Assembly (NCBI GenBank): GCA_035771165.1
Contig: JAWNZC010000419.1
Coordinates: forward strand, 1,100,001 to 1,164,000
From: Paragorgia papillata
Taxonomy: Eukaryota; Cnidaria; Anthozoa; Scleralcyonacea; Coralliidae
Reading direction: 5' to 3'
Length of the DNA stretch: 64,000 nucleotides
In this document: positions 26,923 through 38,700 of the stretch, piece after piece
Position numbering within the stretch: position 1 is the first letter of the stretch
Layout: every line of letters begins with the position of its first letter
Notes under the pieces: generated by a model
Databases searched by the model: none
Told to the model about the DNA's origin: nothing
Seen by the model: the letters and a program-made list of their open reading frames with translations, nothing else
Translations under genes and position numbers: made by a program

Positions 26923-28629
26923 ACTTTCCCGCAATGCTTTTAGAATCCAATAGTGTTCCATTACAAGTTTTATATTTGATTTGAATTCCTATATCTCAAA
27001 GTGTACGAAAACATCAAAAATTTTGATTTCTAGTTCATTTCAGTAATGTTTTGTGAGTATTTTTCCATTTAAATACACAACCATGGTAGCTAAAGTCAGT
27101 TCAAGTGTCTGGTTGTCTTCCAAAAACTCTTCCATAATCTATAAATGGTTAACCCCAAAGGTTCGTACTTACACAAAAGTGTTAGGAGATTAGCGTTGGC
27201 AACTGGGTCTTCAAGGATCACACTTTGATCAGAACTGCACGGTGAAGGACCGCCAGATGAAGTAACCTGAAAAAAATAAACATATTCTTTTGAATGTTTG
27301 TATGGTGACAAATTGTGAAAGAAATGAAAGCTCGAGCCTTCTTTTTGCTCTGATGAAGGCCTGAGTCAACAGGTCGAAAACTCAGTATATTAAATATTAA
27401 ACATGATGTTACCATAAATTTTCGCTCCTCTTAATAAATATATTATTACATCTACATGTATGCATCTACATTTTAGTCCAATTTACTTCATTCGACACCG
27501 ATAAACGTCAGTAACAAACTCAGATAGCAAGTGATGCCGGGGTCGATGACAATACCCGATGCTCTCCGAGATATAGACAGAGCGCGCACAGGATGCAACA
27601 TTTATCTACGCGCCAAGCCTGATAAAAACTAACGAAACCACCATTGAGCACGCGCATTGATAACGCAATCTAATTAACCTCAGAATCTTTCCGTCGATTA
27701 TCTATTACGTCATTAAATTATCTGATAGCTCAATGAGCACGCGCATTACTGACGTCGTCTAACTGTCTAGAAGTTCAATTTGCACGTGCACGACTGACGT
27801 CATCAAATCCAAAGAGGTAGAGGAAGAAGAACATTAATGACGTCAGCTAATTGCCCAGTGGACTTGCCCGCACTGAACGACAGCGTGCGCACGTTTTAAT
27901 CATGCGCGCGCTAAAGTCATATGTACTCCTGACGTCATGACAATCATTAGCCAATAAACTGCCGTCTCCTTAATTAGAAGTTGCTTAGCAACAAAATGAC
28001 ATGCTTTGACAGGCCAAAATTAAGCGCTTCAAACCAAACTGTTCAGAAAACAATCCAGCAAGAAAAAAAAACGCATTAAAATAAACACTTCTGATCAACA
28101 AAACGTTTCGATGGGTTCTTCGAATAACGCTCTGCCCAGAATGTAATGTAAACAGAAGAAATGTTACACTAGAAAAAAATCGGAAAAAAACCAACAAAAA
28201 CAACAAACTCAGCAAACAAAAAATAACTCCTAAATATCTTACGGCGGTTCCCGAGGAGTCTCTCCGTAGTCCTCCACGATTTGACGAAGTAATAAAGAAG
28301 TCTCCATTCTTAAACGCACTAAAATTGTGCCTAGGGATAGCCCAGGTCGTATCTTCCCGAGCGACAGGAGCTACAAGACCAGTCTGGTTTCGGTGGAAGA
28401 TACGTTTCCATTTGAATCCAGGTCTTCCAAAATTTCCATCATTCCAGTTGACCGTTGATTCGATCGTGTACCGCGGAACACAACAACCTCTGAAAAACAA
28501 ACGCAGATAGGAGCCATGCGCAGGGTGGCTGGTTGGATGTTTATGAATAACACCATCTGCCGACACGATTATCTTGCTCACGCGATTACTACGCGAATGC
28601 GGCAGGCACTGACTCAACGAGGCACCCAT
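21702..28629 (-). CDS. unrecognised 12-exon gene with myristoylation-type start and duplicated exon pair
   Basis: I do not recognise this protein. Exons: 28243-28629, 27173-27266, 25949-26167, 25515-25705, 25171-25344, 25028-25070, 24816-24962, 23894-24051, 23296-23352, 23158-23212, 22808-22960, 21702-21889. All have GT-AG borders, and the phases agree at every junction, giving 621 aa. The start MGASLSQC fits an N-myristoylation signal with a nearby Cys, so membrane anchoring is possible. Exon 1 contains RYTIESTVNWNDGNFGRPGF. The middle is acidic and Ser/Gly rich, exon 9 is a basic run (SQKKQKKKERNKKNKAK), and no membrane helix is visible. The end of exon 7 plus exon 8 (DSDSEG, then EEIEYFDANGKKIPKQDF) is repeated by exons 11-12 (DEDSEG, then EEIEYFSRDGRKIPKK), with the same phase-1 junction. 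This indicates a tandem exon-pair duplication. Microsatellites fill introns 7 and 11. Two genes read as one cannot be excluded. Confidence 0.7.
22130..22735. repeat. (TTGTG)n pentanucleotide microsatellite
   Basis: About 600 bp of TTGTG with TGCGG and TGCTG variants, interrupted at about 22500-22558 by a short unique piece. It lies in intron 11 of the 12-exon gene. Threonine/glutamine/histidine and cysteine/valine frames on the two strands are artefacts. Confidence 0.95.
23379..23751. mobile_element. MITE with long inverted repeats
   Basis: The ends GTAAAGCCCCGCATAGACGA and its near-complement (GTCGTCTGTGCGGTGCTTTAC region, 23731-23751) are inverted. The interior repeats AAGTTTTCCTTGACAAG in both orientations. 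It lies in intron 8 of the 12-exon gene. No clear target duplication is seen. Confidence 0.8.
24073..24780. repeat. 700-bp pyrimidine tract (TTTC)n-(TTCC)n-(TCCC)n
   Basis: Tetranucleotides change along the tract: ATCC, TTTC, TTCC, then long TCCC, with a short TGCC block at 24366-24386. It lies in intron 7 of the 12-exon gene, only about 20 bp from exon 8. The purine strand is the transcribed RNA sense strand. Confidence 0.95.
25820..25915 (+). mobile_element. tRNA-derived SINE fragment
   Basis: GTGGCTCAATGGTGAGAGCG resembles a tRNA A box, and GGATTCGAGTCCCG a B box, 35 bases apart. The same head, on the other strand, is in the repeats at 29285-29720. Sequence after the B box does not close an acceptor stem, so this is a SINE head and not a functional tRNA gene. 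Confidence 0.7.
26360..26703. mobile_element. MITE with TA target site, inserted in the retrotransposon
   Basis: The ends CACTCGTAAAAATCTCACAG and its diverged complement (near 26682-26703, GCGTTTTTACATGTG) are inverted and flanked by TA (26358-26359 and 26704-26705). The inside is built from CAACAACCTGTTAAC-type motifs in both orientations. Confidence 0.75.
26836..26921. repeat. (AAAT)n microsatellite
   Basis: About 21 perfect AAAT units, interpreted as the tail of the retrotransposon fragment. Confidence 0.95.
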
Positions 28630-29284
28630 AACAATAATCCGATAATACGAAAACACGCTTTGTATAAAAAATACCACGTTTTCTGAACGCAACTCGCGCG
28701 ACAAGTTACCCTGACGCGACTTGAGTCAATAATGACGCATAATTGGCTGCGCACGAGATTTTCTGGCCCCGATTGACCAATCAAAAGCGTGCGTGATTAT
28801 GACAACGATAATTGATAATTGACCTCAAACTGGATTTTCCGGTTTAAATAACGCGCGAGGACATTTTTATTGTAAAAAGTCAAACCCTTAATAATTTTTT
28901 TTAAGTTGTGGGCGAACGTTTTTAAACCAAATTACGCTTTGACCGACACGTAGCTAAGATCGTGGCCGTCTATGCTTCAGTCCAGAATAAAAAGGATACG
29001 ATTTGCTTCCACTAGTCGCTTCAAAATTCGTGCATGGATTCTAAATATAGAGCATGAATAACGTTATTTTTTAAGAAAAGACTTGCTTACATGCGCTTAA
29101 AACATTCCGTATATATACATTAAAAGATTAATCAATGTATTTTCTCAACTACCATTGAGGCTTGTATTTTATTTTAATTCAATTATCTAAAAAGATAAAA
29201 CAACAATTATGTTATTTAGAATGGGTAACTGAGACGAAATGAAAGAGTGAAATTCATCAATACCGTACACGAACTATATAGTCA

Positions 29285-29720
29285 GTGGTTTACTCAGTTC
29301 CCAAGCGGGAATCGAATCCACAACCTTCTGATGACCAGTGCATGAGATGTTCTAACCATTGAGCTACTGAGACTCAGATGGAGAGCTAAGGTTACAAATG
29401 TGTACAACCTGTAACCTTCTGATGACCAGTGAGATGTTCTAACCATTGAGCTACTGAGACTCAGATGGAGAGCTAAGGTTACAAATGTGTACAACCTGTA
29501 ACCTTCTGATGACCAGTGAGATGTTCTAACCATTGAGCTACTGAGACTCAGATGGAGAGCTAAGGTTACAAATGTGTACAACCTGTAACCTTCTGATGAC
29601 CAGTGAGATGTTCTAACCATTGACATGAGTTACTGAGACTCAGATGAAGAGCTAATACAACATGAAACCTTCTGATGACCAGTGAGATGCTCTAACTATA
29701 TATTAAACTACTGACACTCA
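29285..29720 (-). mobile_element. tRNA-derived SINE head amplified as 87-bp tandem units
   Basis: On the minus strand the repeat reads TAGCTCAATGGTTAGAACAT (A-box side) and GGTTGTGGATTCGATTCCCG (B-box side, intact only at 29310-29330). The A-box half with CTGGTCATCAGAAGGTTACA is repeated about three times with an 87-bp period (29396-29620), then once more in decayed form. It lies between ALDH16A1 and the 12-exon gene. Confidence 0.75.
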
Positions 29721-30262
29721 GATGATTTGAACGTAGGTTGAGCTGTGTGCAAGTGTGATGATATATGTTAATGTCGTAATGCACGTTCTTAAGAGAAGGG
29801 ATGAATATGCTAGCTCGCGGATACGAGAATTAAGTGTAAATGTTCTTCGACAAAAAACAGTTACACAAAGAACATTTACACTCAATTTTCATATCTGCAA
29901 ACTAGCATATCCGTCTCCTCTATTAACAGGGTTAGAGTATGATGTGAACTAGACTGTTAAAAATAAAATGCTCTTCAAATGTTACGTCAATAACTATGAG
30001 ATTCGCTATGCAACGAAGTCACAGCTTTTCATATTTTAAGATATTTTATAGACATTTATTTCGGATTGATGATGATGATTAAAAATAAATTTGAATTGCA
30101 CGCTAGCTAACGTCAATGTTCGTCACGAGCAAAGGCATGTGTAACCTGCGCCGCCAACGACTAAACTCCGGTCTGAGGCGCAAGCTAAGGCGAGCGATGC
30201 TGAAGTCAATAATTCATTGTATTGTTATAGCATGAGAGTTTATCACAACACACAGTTTCTGA

Positions 30263-33200
30263 TCAATTGGCAAATATATGACCCATTGGAATCCAAATGT
30301 TCTTACATTCAATGGCGTGATAAAAGAACTCTCTTCCCTGACCTTGTTCAGAATCTGACCAATCACGTGCCTCACCATAACTAACCCACGTGCGTTTCAC
30401 GTTCTCTGCTGATATCGACTCAACAAACTTCGAACCCTCCGCTGACCCGAAGTACCACATACTGTCCACATTCTGATGTTCAGCAATGTACTTGGTCAGA
30501 TGATCGCGGTCTCCACTTATGATATTTACAACTCCCCCCGGTAAGTCAGACGTATCAAAAACCTGAAAAAAACAAGATATTTCACGTCATACAATAACGT
30601 GACTTCTGTATGCGTTTTGATTGGTTGTTGACCGTGATCTAATTAAGGACACACACTGATGACGTCACATCACGTCAGCAGACTAGTTTTTCTTTTTTCA
30701 GGCCCCAGAAATCCTTCAATAAACCACTTGAGTTTTTATTGTTTAAAACAAATAGATTACATTTTTCTGCGTGTGTGTGTTTGCTGTAATAGATCACAGA
30801 AGACGTCATAGCTTGTAAAGAACAACAGTCACACGCTGTTGACGTCATCTGTGATCTGTTACAGTACACGCGGTCACCCATTCAGGTTCTAACCTCATCT
30901 ATCCAAAACACATGCCGACGCAGCACTCTACTTCTTTGTATAGGTAATAGCATGGTTTCGAGTGCAATTTGGAAAAAAAACATGCACGAGTGAGTTTTTC
31001 AAATACTGTCAAAATAGCACGAGTCCGAAGGACGAGTGCTATTTGAAGTATTTGAAAAACTCACGAGTGCATGTTTTTTTCCAAATTGCACGAGAAACCA
31101 TGCTATTACTTATTAATAATATACATGAAAAAACTGTACTAACATTTTAACGTACGTGTTTAGCCGTCCACTCCTCGCATATTTATTTGTTAAAAAACGC
31201 TTCGCTTCCTTTACTACTTGAAAAAGTTTACTCGAGGCATAAAGAAACTTCTGGTCTTCTTGTAGGTACTTCACTTGGCAATATTAAAGCATAACTAGCT
31301 TCAAATTTGAACAAATTATCCCCAAAACCGCCGAATCTTGGCCGCCATCTTTGTTTGTTTTGTGTCGAGAAAAATCCGCTGTACAATCAATTTGATTGGT
31401 TCTTAGTGATAACAGATTTTTGCACTGTGATTACAGATTTTTGCACTGTGATTACAGATTTTTGCACTGTGATAACACAATTCTGCACTGTTGTTTGGGA
31501 TTAACTGCACTGGAATCAGCCAATCACAGTCGAGATATTTTTTCATGTATATTATTAACACTGTAATCATGCAGCCGACCTGAATTCACACAGGCCTCAT
31601 GTCAATAGCCTGTCTACAGCCATACACCCGTAATTCAGTCTAGGTTTTGATTGTCCAAATCACAAGCCTTGTCTTATTCCCGTTACAATTGGTTCTCTAG
31701 GAATTATCGTGAGAACAAATAATCCAATCAAATAAACAATTAGTAATCATATTGAGCATTAAACCACTCAGAATCTACTTCTCAGATCTGAGAAGCTCAG
31801 CGGGGGATCGACAAGCTATCGTACGAGTTTTCACAGACTAAATTACAGGTGTATATTCAGGCTGTACACAGGCCACATGTCAACACCAACTCAGGCACTA
31901 GTCAATATAAGGTGACACCCTTACTTGATACATGTCGACCCCAACCATGGGATGTTTCTCACTCGGTATAACAACAACAGTATTTCCTCTTGAAATAGCA
32001 ACAACAACGAGAGAAACGAAAGCCAGGAGTGGAAACTCATCTGGACAGGCAATGCCAATAACACCAACTGCTTCGTGAACCTTGATAGTTGTACCATACC
32101 AGTTAGTTTCCTGTTAAACAAACAGAAAAACATAACATTGAAACATACAAATTAGATGAATTTAATCCTTTTTAAAAAAAATATAATTCGTATAGATTTA
32201 AGTCAGCTCCGTCGTTGAATATTAATTTTTACATTTTAATTTTGATTTCATTTTTTTTTTAAAATTGAACTCCAAAATTTGGACTTACTTGTACGGCGCC
32301 ACCATTCTTGTCAGTGTACGCAGCCCAGTGAAAAACACGTTGAATGGCCATCTTTACTTCATTGCTTGCTTCTTCCACACTCTGTCCTGTCATGGCACAT
32401 ATTCTTTGCGCTAGTTCATTTTCACGTAACTCCATATTTTCAGCGATGTAATACAAGATTTGAGCCCTGTTATGGCTAGAACGTTTACACCATCTAGTGG
32501 GAAACCAAAAAGCCATAAGAGCTGTCAGACCATGTTGACTTGATAAACTGAAAACCTCCCTCCCTCCCTCCCTCCTTCCCTCCCTCCCTCCCTCCCTCCC
32601 TCCCTCCCTCCCTCCCTCCCTCCCTCCCTCCCTCCTCCCTCCCTCCCTCCCCCCTCCCTCCCTCCCTCCCTCCCTCCCTCCCTCCATCCCTCCATCCCTT
32701 CCTCCCTCCCTCCCTCCCGTCCTCCCTCCCTGAGGCAGCCAAAAACGACCCCTTTATTGTTTCCCTCTGTCTACCACCAGACGATTTTACTCATCAAAGG
32801 GAGACCCCTCATTCATTCTCCTCTGAAAAGCGCAATATCAAAGCACCATACATTACCCTGCTGACGCCTTCTTGGCTGCTTCAACTGCATCTCTAACATC
32901 CTTTCGATTGCTTTCAGATACCACTCCAACCATTTCTCCTTTACTGTTGTAAACAGGTCTAGAATAATGCGCATCAGGTCTCTTCTGGGCGCCACCAATG
33001 TAATTCTTGTAAGTGTGGTCAATACTAAAAGACAGATTTGAATCTATATTTTCTTCACCGTACCCAAACGCTAAAGATAATTTAAAAAATGCCTAATTTA
33101 AAAAATACATTTCAAGCAAAGAGTTCTTTATCAGCAACAGTCACTCGGAACTATTTTAAATCAAATATAACTGTGCTTCAATGATTTTCACAGTCAGACT

Positions 33201-35707
33201 CTAAATCGTTTGATGTGGTGTTCAACGTTTTTGTCTGACAAAGGGCCTTTGCTCGAAATGTTAGACTCCTACGTTCCCTGTTTCGGCAGTATATCCAACC
33301 TTACTATCTGTCTGTAACTTTATTATTGTGTCTAATCTTCTAGCCAACCCAGGGGGTCTACTAATCGAAGACACACTAAAGGCTGATTTTACGGAGGGAA
33401 GGAAAACCGGAGAACCCGGCGAAAAACCCTCGAAGCACAGGAGAGAACCAACTACTCTACTCACATGAAGCTAAAGAGGTCACCCATCCAAGTACTAACC
33501 CCATTGAGCGGGTTTAACTTCAGCGGTGAGAGGCAGCGTACTAACAGCTGTCCAACCCATGTGACAGAAAGTTATTATATTTCGATTTGTGTTTCAACAC
33601 TGTCTACGCAGCACAATACTTTGATATTCACTTTGACCTGTTTCAAAGGTTTTGAAGATTTGCTATATCAAATTATACAATACCCTGGTTGCTACGCGTG
33701 TTTTCATTGGTTGTTGCCTATGATCTATTAGAGGACAGACACATGGACACGTCAGATCACGTCAGCTGACTTGCTTTTTTCCTTCTTCATGCCCCAAAAT
33801 CCGACAAGAATTTCGGTAAAAACCTTTTAAATTTTTGTATTGTATAAAACAAATAGATTCCATTTTTTTGTTGTCTGTTCAGTTATAGATGCACAGAAGG
33901 CGTAACAACGTGGTAAGAACATCAGTGACCCACTCCACTGCCTCTCGTGGGCCACTTTTTTGTTCTTACCACGTTGTAACGTCATCTGTGCATCTATAAC
34001 TGAACAGACAACGGCAAAATGGAATCTATTTGTTAAGGAGTTTATTTATTACTTTATATATACCTTGGCAGACTAGTCCCCTCCTTGTTGTTATTACTAC
34101 TTGTTATTGCTGGGTTGGTGGATGGATCCTTGGGTCTAGGCGGTGACGTAGAGCCAAATTTCTTAATATCAAACGAACTCACATCGGGACGAGCGCGTTT
34201 CTGCCACGCGGGTTTCACGTACTCAAAAAGACCCTGCGAGACAAAAACAAGAAAGCATTACATTAGTGCTAATAATATTCAATTTTCGTACACTGCCGTA
34301 TTTTCTGAGTTCTGATTGGATGAGTTGCACCACGTGACACTCTGACACCCTATTATGCCATGGCAACGCTCAGCCATGCTTTATTACTCGTGCAGTAAAT
34401 TTAACACCACATAAACAATAAAGCACGGTTGCCAATTTTTTTAAATTGTGAAGCTATACTGAGGAATACAAAAGACTGAACAGTTTGGAATAATACAATT
34501 TCTTAAGATAAACTAGTATTTTAGATATTTCTATAGAAGACTCGTTCCGTTAAGCGAGGAAATTTAAGCAAAAGATCCCTTGTAAATGTTCAGATTGTCA
34601 CAGTTATTTCGCAAGCGTAAATTTCGTATCCCGTGTGACTCAAATTGAATATTAAAATGTTTAAAGTATGTCTTTGTTTGTGTTTTATCGGGAATATCTA
34701 CTCGTTCATTAACAAGGAACTTAAAATTATTAAAGTACTTCAATCGGCTTCGCCTTAAGCAATGATTTCTCGTTCGTTGTTAGTGAACTCGTGAATATAA
34801 ATATCAACAACACGACTGCTTTAGTATTTATCGTAGTACGATTTATTTTAGTACGAGCTTGTCGGGCGACAAAATAGAAATCAATAAGATAAATAGCTTG
34901 AACAAACGTATAAAGAATAACACACTAAGTTATTTATTTGAGAAGTACATCACCTATTCAGTTTTTCTCGTTTCAATGTTCACTAAACGAAGACGAAGGG
35001 CTCGCCAAGAGCTCAAGACGCCATGGAAGAAAAGCGCGGGAAAAACCGGTTTCAAACAAGTTTTTCTTGTGTTGATCCAGTTTCAAATCCCAAACTGTTC
35101 AACCGCTTTATTTACCAAATGGACTTGTAGCTGTCGACTTATCGCACGATTTGGAATGGATTAACACATTATTTGGACTTGTTAACACAAAGTTGGATAA
35201 GGTTAGATGATAAATTTTATTTCATAAACTTAATTTAGTGTGATACACGTAAATACGGAACAAATATATTGATTTAATTTTATTCCTAATTACGAAACGT
35301 TACTCAAAGAAGCCGAGGCTATCCGTGATTCCTTCCTTCGTTCGTGCCTTCCTTTGTTCCTTTCTTCGTTCGTTCGTTCTTTCCTTCCTTCCTTCGTCCC
35401 TTTGCTCCTTCCTTCGTTCGCTCCTTCGTTCCCTCCTTCTTTCGTTTTCTCCCTCGTTCCTTCCTTCTTTCATTCGCTCCTTTCTTCGTTCCTTCCTTCC
35501 TTCGTTCGTTCGTTCGTTCGTTCGTTCCCTCCCTCCCTCCCTCCCTCCCTCCCTCCCTCCCTCCCTCCCTCCCTCCCTCCCTCCCTCCCTCCCTCCCTCC
35601 CTCCCTCCCTCCCTCCCTCCCCTCCCTCCCTCCCTCCCTCCCTCCCTCCCTCCCTCCCTCCCTCCCTCCCTCCCTCCCTCCCTCCCTCCCTCCCTCCCTC
35701 CCTCCCT

Positions 35708-35795
<88 letters not shown>

Positions 35796-38700
35796 TCCTG
35801 CCTTCCTTCCTTCCTTCCTTCCTTCCTTCCTTCCTTCCTTCCTTCCTTCCTTCCTTCCTTCCTTCCTTCCTTCCTTCCTTCCTTCCTTCCTTCCTTCCTT
35901 CCTTCCTTCCTTCCTTCCTTCCTTCCTTCCTTCCTTCCTTCCTTCCTTCCTTCCTTCCTTCCTTCCCACTTCCTTCCCACCTCCCTCCCTCCCTCCCTCC
36001 CTCCCTTCCTTCCTCCCTCGCTTCTTCCTTTAAACAACCACTCACCTCTTTACCGCCATCCCTTCCAAACCCACTCTGCCTCACTCCTCCGAAGCCTGCA
36101 GAAGCATCAAACATATTATGTCCATTGATCCAGACACAGCCAGCACGAATGTAGCGTGCCACTTCCATTGCAAGACCAATGTTCTCGCTCCAAACGCTTG
36201 ACCCCAGACCATAAATTGTATTATTAGCCAAAGCAATCGCTTCCTTAGCAGTACGGAATGTAAGAACAACAAGAACAGGACCAAATACCTAAAAAAAAAT
36301 GTTTACTTGTAAAGACCTCGCAAATTGTAAATTTCAAAATTAAAAATTACTTTATATTACAGCTACCACTGACCTCTTCTTGTACAATTCTGGATACAGG
36401 TTGAACATTTGTGACTAAAGTTGGTGGATAAAAACATCCTGACTCTGGCATAGAGGCACAGCTCTGAAATACCTGCATTGAAGGTAACAAATGACAGTTT
36501 ATAAATTCTAATAACCCAATGGCCCTCGCTATGAAGCTACTCTAGTTGAATCAACTGGGGAAACTATGGTGTTGATTTTGCGAAGGATGGAAAAACGGAA
36601 AACTTGGTGAGAAATCCTCAAGGCACATGAGAGATCTATCCATCTAAGTACCAACCTCATTTAATTATTTATTGCATCCTAACGATTAGGCAGTTTACCT
36701 CAGCTCCACTATTCTTGGCATCTTGGATATATTCATCAACTGATTTTCTCTGTGATGGATCTACAATAGCACCCATATCAACGCACTTGTCCAAAGAGTT
36801 CCCCAGTCGTAGGTGAGACATTCTCTCCTTAATTTTGCTAATAAGCTGCTCAGAGCAACTTTCTTGCACAATTAGTCTCGAACCAGCACTACAAACCTTC
36901 AAAGAATTCATAGATCAGAGTTATATTTAAAAGCCAGATGAAGGAAGGAAGGAAGGAAGGAAGGAAGGAAGGAAGGAAGGAAGGAAGGAAGGAAGGAAGG
37001 AAGGAAGGAAGGAAGGAAGGAAGGAAGGAAGGAGGGAAGGAAGGAAAGAAGGAAGGAAGGAAGGAAGGAAGGAAGGAAGGAAGGAAGGAAGGAAGGAAGG
37101 AAGGAAGGAAGGAAGGAAGGAAGGAAGGAAGGAAGGAAGGAAGGACAGAAGGAAGGAAGGACGGAAGGAAGGAAGGAAGGAAGGAAGGAAGGAAGGAAGG
37201 AAGGAAGGAAGGAAGGAAGGAAGGAAGGAAGGAAGGAAGGAAGGAGGGAAGGAAGGAGGGAAGGAAGGAGGGAAGGAGGGAGGGAAGGAAGGAAGGAATA
37301 CAGAATATTTAGTATTGAAATTCACAAACCTGGCCTTGGTTAAACCAAATGGCATCAACAACACCTTCGACAGTGCTATCCAAATCAGCAGAATCAAAAA
37401 CAACAAAAGGTGACTTGCCACCCAACTCAAGAGATAACTTTTTGCCTGTCCCAGCTGTAAGACGTCGCAGTGTTTGACCAACCTTCAAAAGAAAGCAAAA
37501 ATTGACAAACGTGCACATAAACGACACATTGTGCTCACATTCTCCCCATCCCCCCTCCATCCCCCCTGCCTACCTCAGTAGATCCAGTAAACGCCACCTT
37601 ATCAACATCATTATGACAAACAATTTGACTCCCTAGACTGCCACTGCCAGTTACCACATTAAAAACTCCAGGGGGGAGTCCTGCCTCGGCACATATCTCA
37701 GCAAACAGCAATGCAGAAAGACGTGTATATGTAGCAGGCTTTAAAACAACAGTATTGCCCATAGCTAAGGCAGGACACACTTTCCAACATAACAACATTA
37801 AAGGGAAGTTCCACGGAACTATTGCTCCAACTACACCAACTGGAGACCAGCCTAAAAATATAAATAAACCAAATATATTAGGAATAAACCAGTGAATCAC
37901 ACCCCTCTTTAATAAGCACCCCTCTCTCTAATAAACACACCTCTCTCTAATAAACACACCTCTCTCTAATAAACACACCTCTCTCTAATAAACACACCTC
38001 TCTCTAATAAACACACCTCTCTCTAATAAACACACCTCTCTCTAATAAACACACCTCTCTCTAATAAACACACCTCTCTCTAATAAACACACCTCTCTCT
38101 AATAAACACACCTCTCTCTAATAAACACACCTCTCTCTAATAAACACACCTCTTTCTAATAAACACACCTCTCTCTAATAAACACACCATAATAAAAAAT
38201 AAACACACCTCTTTCTAATAAACACACCTCTTTCTAATAAACACACCTCTCTAATAAACACACCTCTCTCTAATAAACACACCTCTTTCTAATAAACACC
38301 TCTCTCTAATAAACACACCTCTCTCTAATAAACACGCCTCTCTCTAATAAACACACCTCTCTCTAATAAACACACCTCTTTCTAATAAACACACCTCTCT
38401 GTAATAAACACACCTCTCTCTAATAAACATACCTCTCTAATAACCCCCCCCCTCTAATAAACACACTTCTCTCTAATAACCCCCCTCCCCCCCTCTAATG
38501 CACACCTCTCTCTAATTAGCCTGCAGGCCTACCTCTCATTTCAGTGTCCATCAGTTGAGCCCAGCCTGCATGATGATACAAATGCCTGATCACAATTGGA
38601 ATATCACAGTCTCGAGACTCCCTGATTGGTTTTCCATTGTCCATGCTTTCAATAACAGCTACTAATCTCATATGTTTCTGGACATGTCTTGCAATGCTGT

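Larger units (their letters stand above)
26223..26925 (+). mobile_element. non-LTR retrotransposon 3' end, split by a MITE
   Basis: 26224-26357 encodes SWNALPESVRSLTSVSLFKT and YNHYH, a typical C-terminal end of a CR1/L2-like ORF2. After the MITE at 26360-26703 the sequence resumes as a reading frame ending FDCFVDVIIIYIITINC, followed by 3' UTR and a (TAAA)n tail at about 26836-26921. The retrotransposon is truncated and inserted in the intron between exons 2 and 3 of the 12-exon gene. Confidence 0.7.

Noticed and set aside
34859..35164. 101-aa plus-strand frame in ALDH16A1 intron 7
   Set aside because: No ATG at its start, no recognisable domain, and antisense to the intron.
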